64,000 bases of DNA from Litoditis marina (Eukaryota; Nematoda; Chromadorea; Rhabditida; Rhabditidae). Positions 61,348 through 64,000 of the stretch are shown here, one piece after another (positions within the stretch are counted from its first letter, which is position 1; every line of letters begins with the position of its first letter). A model generated the notes under the pieces. That model saw only the letters and a list, made by a program, of their open reading frames with translations, did not search any database and was not told the DNA's origin. The position numbers were made by a program, and so were the translations under genes. Where the stretch lies: positions 11,613,060 through 11,677,059 of the forward strand of contig OZ038434.1 in assembly GCA_964036275.1 (NCBI GenBank). The letters run 5' to 3'.

Positions 61348-64000
61348 ATGGTTTCCCAGATTACCAAAATCTGGAACCACACCAAGTTTACATTTCAAAA
61401 CCTGACTGTAGAACCTATTATATTTTTTGTCTACCTCGGATGGGTTTTCGGGAACACAATACAATCCCCCGGATTATACCGCAAGTCAGTGTTGCTTTGT
61501 TTTTGATGAGGTGTGAGTTGTAGTTTAATCTACAGCCACGGCATGAATCTTTGAATCACGACTGAAATGCCACGGAGTCAAACTACAAACACCATATTAC
61601 AGTACCTCTAAGATTTCACTTGAGAAGGTTTTTTGCGATAAACAGAATAATAAATATGGCGATTAAAATATTTCATTTTTGTGGTAAAATTGTACAGACT
61701 GACTGAACTGAATTCACGTGGAAAAATGACGTGGACCGCGATCTTATCTATTTTTAACAGGAATAAATGTTTGCTGGTTTGATTTTCTCGTGAACCTGCA
61801 GTAAACCACCCAGTATCATGATGGGAAGAGTTTTCTTATCAAATTAAAAACAAAAGAATTTTAGAACTGGAACAAGTTGGAACAGAAAAACATTTCAAAA
61901 TATTTTATTTTTTATTTTTCAGGATTTGTGAAATCTATTACGGCGATAATTCAGACGTAGACTGTTACCGAATCACGTGAGTTTATTTCTTTCTCTTTTC
62001 TTTTCTCTCCCTCCCTTTCTCTCTCTCTCTCCTTTTCCAATCTGTATATTGTTGTTTTTGTGTGTGAACATTTTTGCTAGCAGTTTCTGATTTCTACACG
62101 TCATCAGTTATCTCTCAATGATTATTTATGCAAAAAAATTGACATTCTGCGGCATTATCATTTTATTTTTGATGGGAATTTGAAATAAAGATCAAGAGTC
62201 CAACCAGCTTTGGAAGAAAAGCAAGCGAGAGGTGCACAAATTGGTGTTCTGTGTGAAATACAAGTTTGATTCTACTAAATAAAATCTCGAAAGGTAAAAT
62301 GTAGTCAGTTTTTTTGCAGTATCACACAAGTTGAGCAGAATCAGTTCCACAGTTAAAATGATGGTATTAAAATCCGTTGTTACACTTTGTGTAATAAATA
62401 TAATTATTATTAGTATTATTAGTATTATTGCAGTTCATATGAGATCGAGGATAGTGTACAACAGCACGCAGCCGAGTGGACCGTTTTCAATGTACTTTCA
62501 TATCTACTTCCTGCCATTTTTGCCGACATTTTACTTGGTGGGTCATTTATGAATGTTCCGCCTCATCGTTCTGTGTCTAACAAATAGTAACATAGCAAAA
62601 CGTAAAATCACGAGTACAAAATTAATTATCACTTCCAACTGATTTTTTTTTCGGAAACGGAGAATTTTTTCACATTTACGCCTGTAATTGTAAATGAGAA
62701 AGCCCTGATGAGCATGCATGTAAGAAAAGATGCACTCTTGTAAATAGCTGTTCTTAGTGTATTGTTGCAAAAGTAGAAACATTACGCAATGCGAGGTAGA
62801 AGTGAAGTTATAGTGAAACAGTTAGTTTTTCATTGTCACTCTATTATTTCAGGTGCCTACGGCGATAGACATGGTCGTAAAACGATCATCGCCCTCGGCA
62901 TCTTCGGTATCACTCTGGTGGAGTTCGGCTTCCTGCTCACCCTGTCTGTGTCTGTTGCCACCCCCTACTGGACTACTCTCCTGTTCGGGGCAGCCGGGGG
63001 AATGACCGGGTTCATTGCTATGGTTTGTACTTATGCAATACCTCAATATACTAGAAGTAAATGAGTAGTCACGTAAAGTTAGCAATCTAATGAACTATCG
63101 TGCACTTTTTATTGCACGTTTTTGAGTAATGCTGTGTTGAACATGTCAAAAAACGAATAACTCTAGAGATTCAAAAACCACGCTAATTATGCTTAGAAGA
63201 TGTTTGCAAAAGTTACGTTCAATGTGGAAAAAACAATGTCCTACAAACCATGCTTTCTCAAGAAGTTCCATTCGGGTTCGTGTGCGAGAGAGGCGAAATA
63301 ATGTCCCGGTCTACTCACAGTTATGTTATTATGTTATTATATTAAGGTTTAAATTGTTCAGATTCCCGTATCGTGCAATGCGTACCTGGCCGATACAACG
63401 GAGGACCCAGACCTTCTGACCATTCGTTCCGGTTACTTCACCGGATTTCAACTGTTGGCCAGCATTGTCGGCGCCTTGCTAGCAGCTGCTCTGAGCTCCG
63501 TGGTACTTTATGTGTTCAAATCTGTGCAATCTCTTGAGACTAACGAAGTTCTTCAGGATCAAACGACTGAAAATCACGGATGAAAATGCGCAAATTTCGT
63601 TTAACAACTAACTTCGGTACTTTTAGGAAAAACATTTGTTCCTACAGAGGGAAAACATTTGTTCGCAGAGAAGATGTTGTTGAAACCAAACTCTAGTTCG
63701 GAAAACTCAATCTTTAGAGAATGATCTCGGATGCTCTCTGAACCGGAATAAACTCTGTGCCGATGAGATTTTGATTACTTGAAACACTAATAGGTAAATA
63801 AGCGGAGTAGTTATAAATGCTAAAGAATATTCAACACCCATTTGTCTGACTGGGACCATCAGAATACGCAGTTTCAATAATATTTTCTCCAGATTTCCAT
63901 TCCTGCAGCAATTGACGTGGAAATTGGCCTTTTTGTCGTCGCCCTTTTCTTCACACTCTGGAAAATTCCCCAGAAACCAGGATTGAAGGAGATTGATCGG
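61348..64000 (+). CDS. SLC46-type major facilitator transporter (5' part; runs off the window)
   Basis: Predicted proton-coupled solute carrier in the plasma or lysosomal membrane; the SLC46 family includes the proton-coupled folate transporter. Exons: 61348-61484, 61923-61976, 62320-62343 (end uncertain), 62434-62537, 62853-63022, 63362-63502, 63893 to the edge; about 246 aa are present. TM1 begins NLTVEPIIFFVYLGWVFG, the family's VEP-type start. A Cys-containing loop follows, then VQQHAAEW, TM2, and LLGAYGDRHGRK, the MFS loop 2-3 signature. TM3, a Gly-rich TM4 (GAAGGMTGF), NAYLADTT, and TM5-6 follow. The ATG directly abuts an AG acceptor (GTTACAG), suggesting trans-splicing. The exon 3 donor is unclear: keeping frame needs CA|gttcca. 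Confidence 0.88.
61511..61596. repeat. Short TGTAGTTT hairpin repeat in SLC46 intron 1
   Basis: GTGAGTTGTAGTTTAATC ... GAGTCAAACTACAAACACC, with a second internal palindrome (CCACGGCAT / ATGCCACGG-like). Confidence 0.6.
63066..63150. mobile_element. Short MITE, TCACGTAAAGTTAGCA family, degraded copy 4
   Basis: Left end AGTCACGTAAAGTTAGCAATC. The right end decays after AACATGTC. Within SLC46 intron 5. Confidence 0.6.

Overview
The window is metazoan nuclear DNA, AT-rich, with short exons, GT-AG introns whose 3' ends read mostly TTTCAG or TTTGCAG, long microsatellites and many small palindromic transposons. AG acceptors with no coding exon in front of them lie just upstream of the start codons of several genes (AG then 5' UTR at 48, 4130, 8185 and 37537; AG directly abutting ATG at 61348). 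This suggests spliced-leader trans-splicing, as in nematodes, flatworms and some other invertebrates. A nematode is the best guess from the splice-site style, but the species cannot be named from this sequence alone.

Layout. (1) 1-9842 holds three compact same-strand housekeeping genes, all reconstructed exon by exon with consistent phases. They are a DCN1-like cullin-neddylation factor (259 aa), the Ragulator subunit LAMTOR5/HBXIP (90 aa) and the ubiquitin-related modifier URM1 (103 aa, ending in Gly-Gly). An AATAAA lies about 100 bases before the second gene's trans-splice acceptor, so they may form a polycistronic unit. The last LAMTOR5 intron holds a terminal-inverted-repeat transposon with a 9-bp direct repeat and a second such element nested in it. 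(2) 9843-37536 is gene-poor: foldback elements, a 130-bp tandem array rich in TGACGTC, GA/CT, ATT and polypyrimidine tracts, and several short CpG-rich islands, some with ATTTGCAT octamers and TTGCGCAA palindromes. Three candidate coding exons (24377-24498, 31042-31082, 32522-32551) join in phase and may be 5' exons of the next gene. (3) 37537-43460 is a 15-exon C2H2 zinc-finger gene (519 aa; two fingers, a long linker, three fingers, an acidic/serine-rich tail). (4) 43461-61347 is mostly non-coding, with a tRNA-derived SINE, more MITEs, an inverted three-unit repeat, a minus-strand 80-codon ORF of unknown origin, and two candidate distal exons (53348-53418, 54244 onward). (5) 61348-64000 is the 5' part of an SLC46-type major-facilitator transporter that runs off the right edge.

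How the genes relate. The first three act in conserved cytosolic or lysosomal processes: NEDD8 ligation, mTORC1 amino-acid sensing, and urmylation with tRNA thiolation. They look constitutive. The zinc-finger gene sits in a large repeat-rich regulatory landscape typical of a developmental transcription factor. The transporter is a separate unit.
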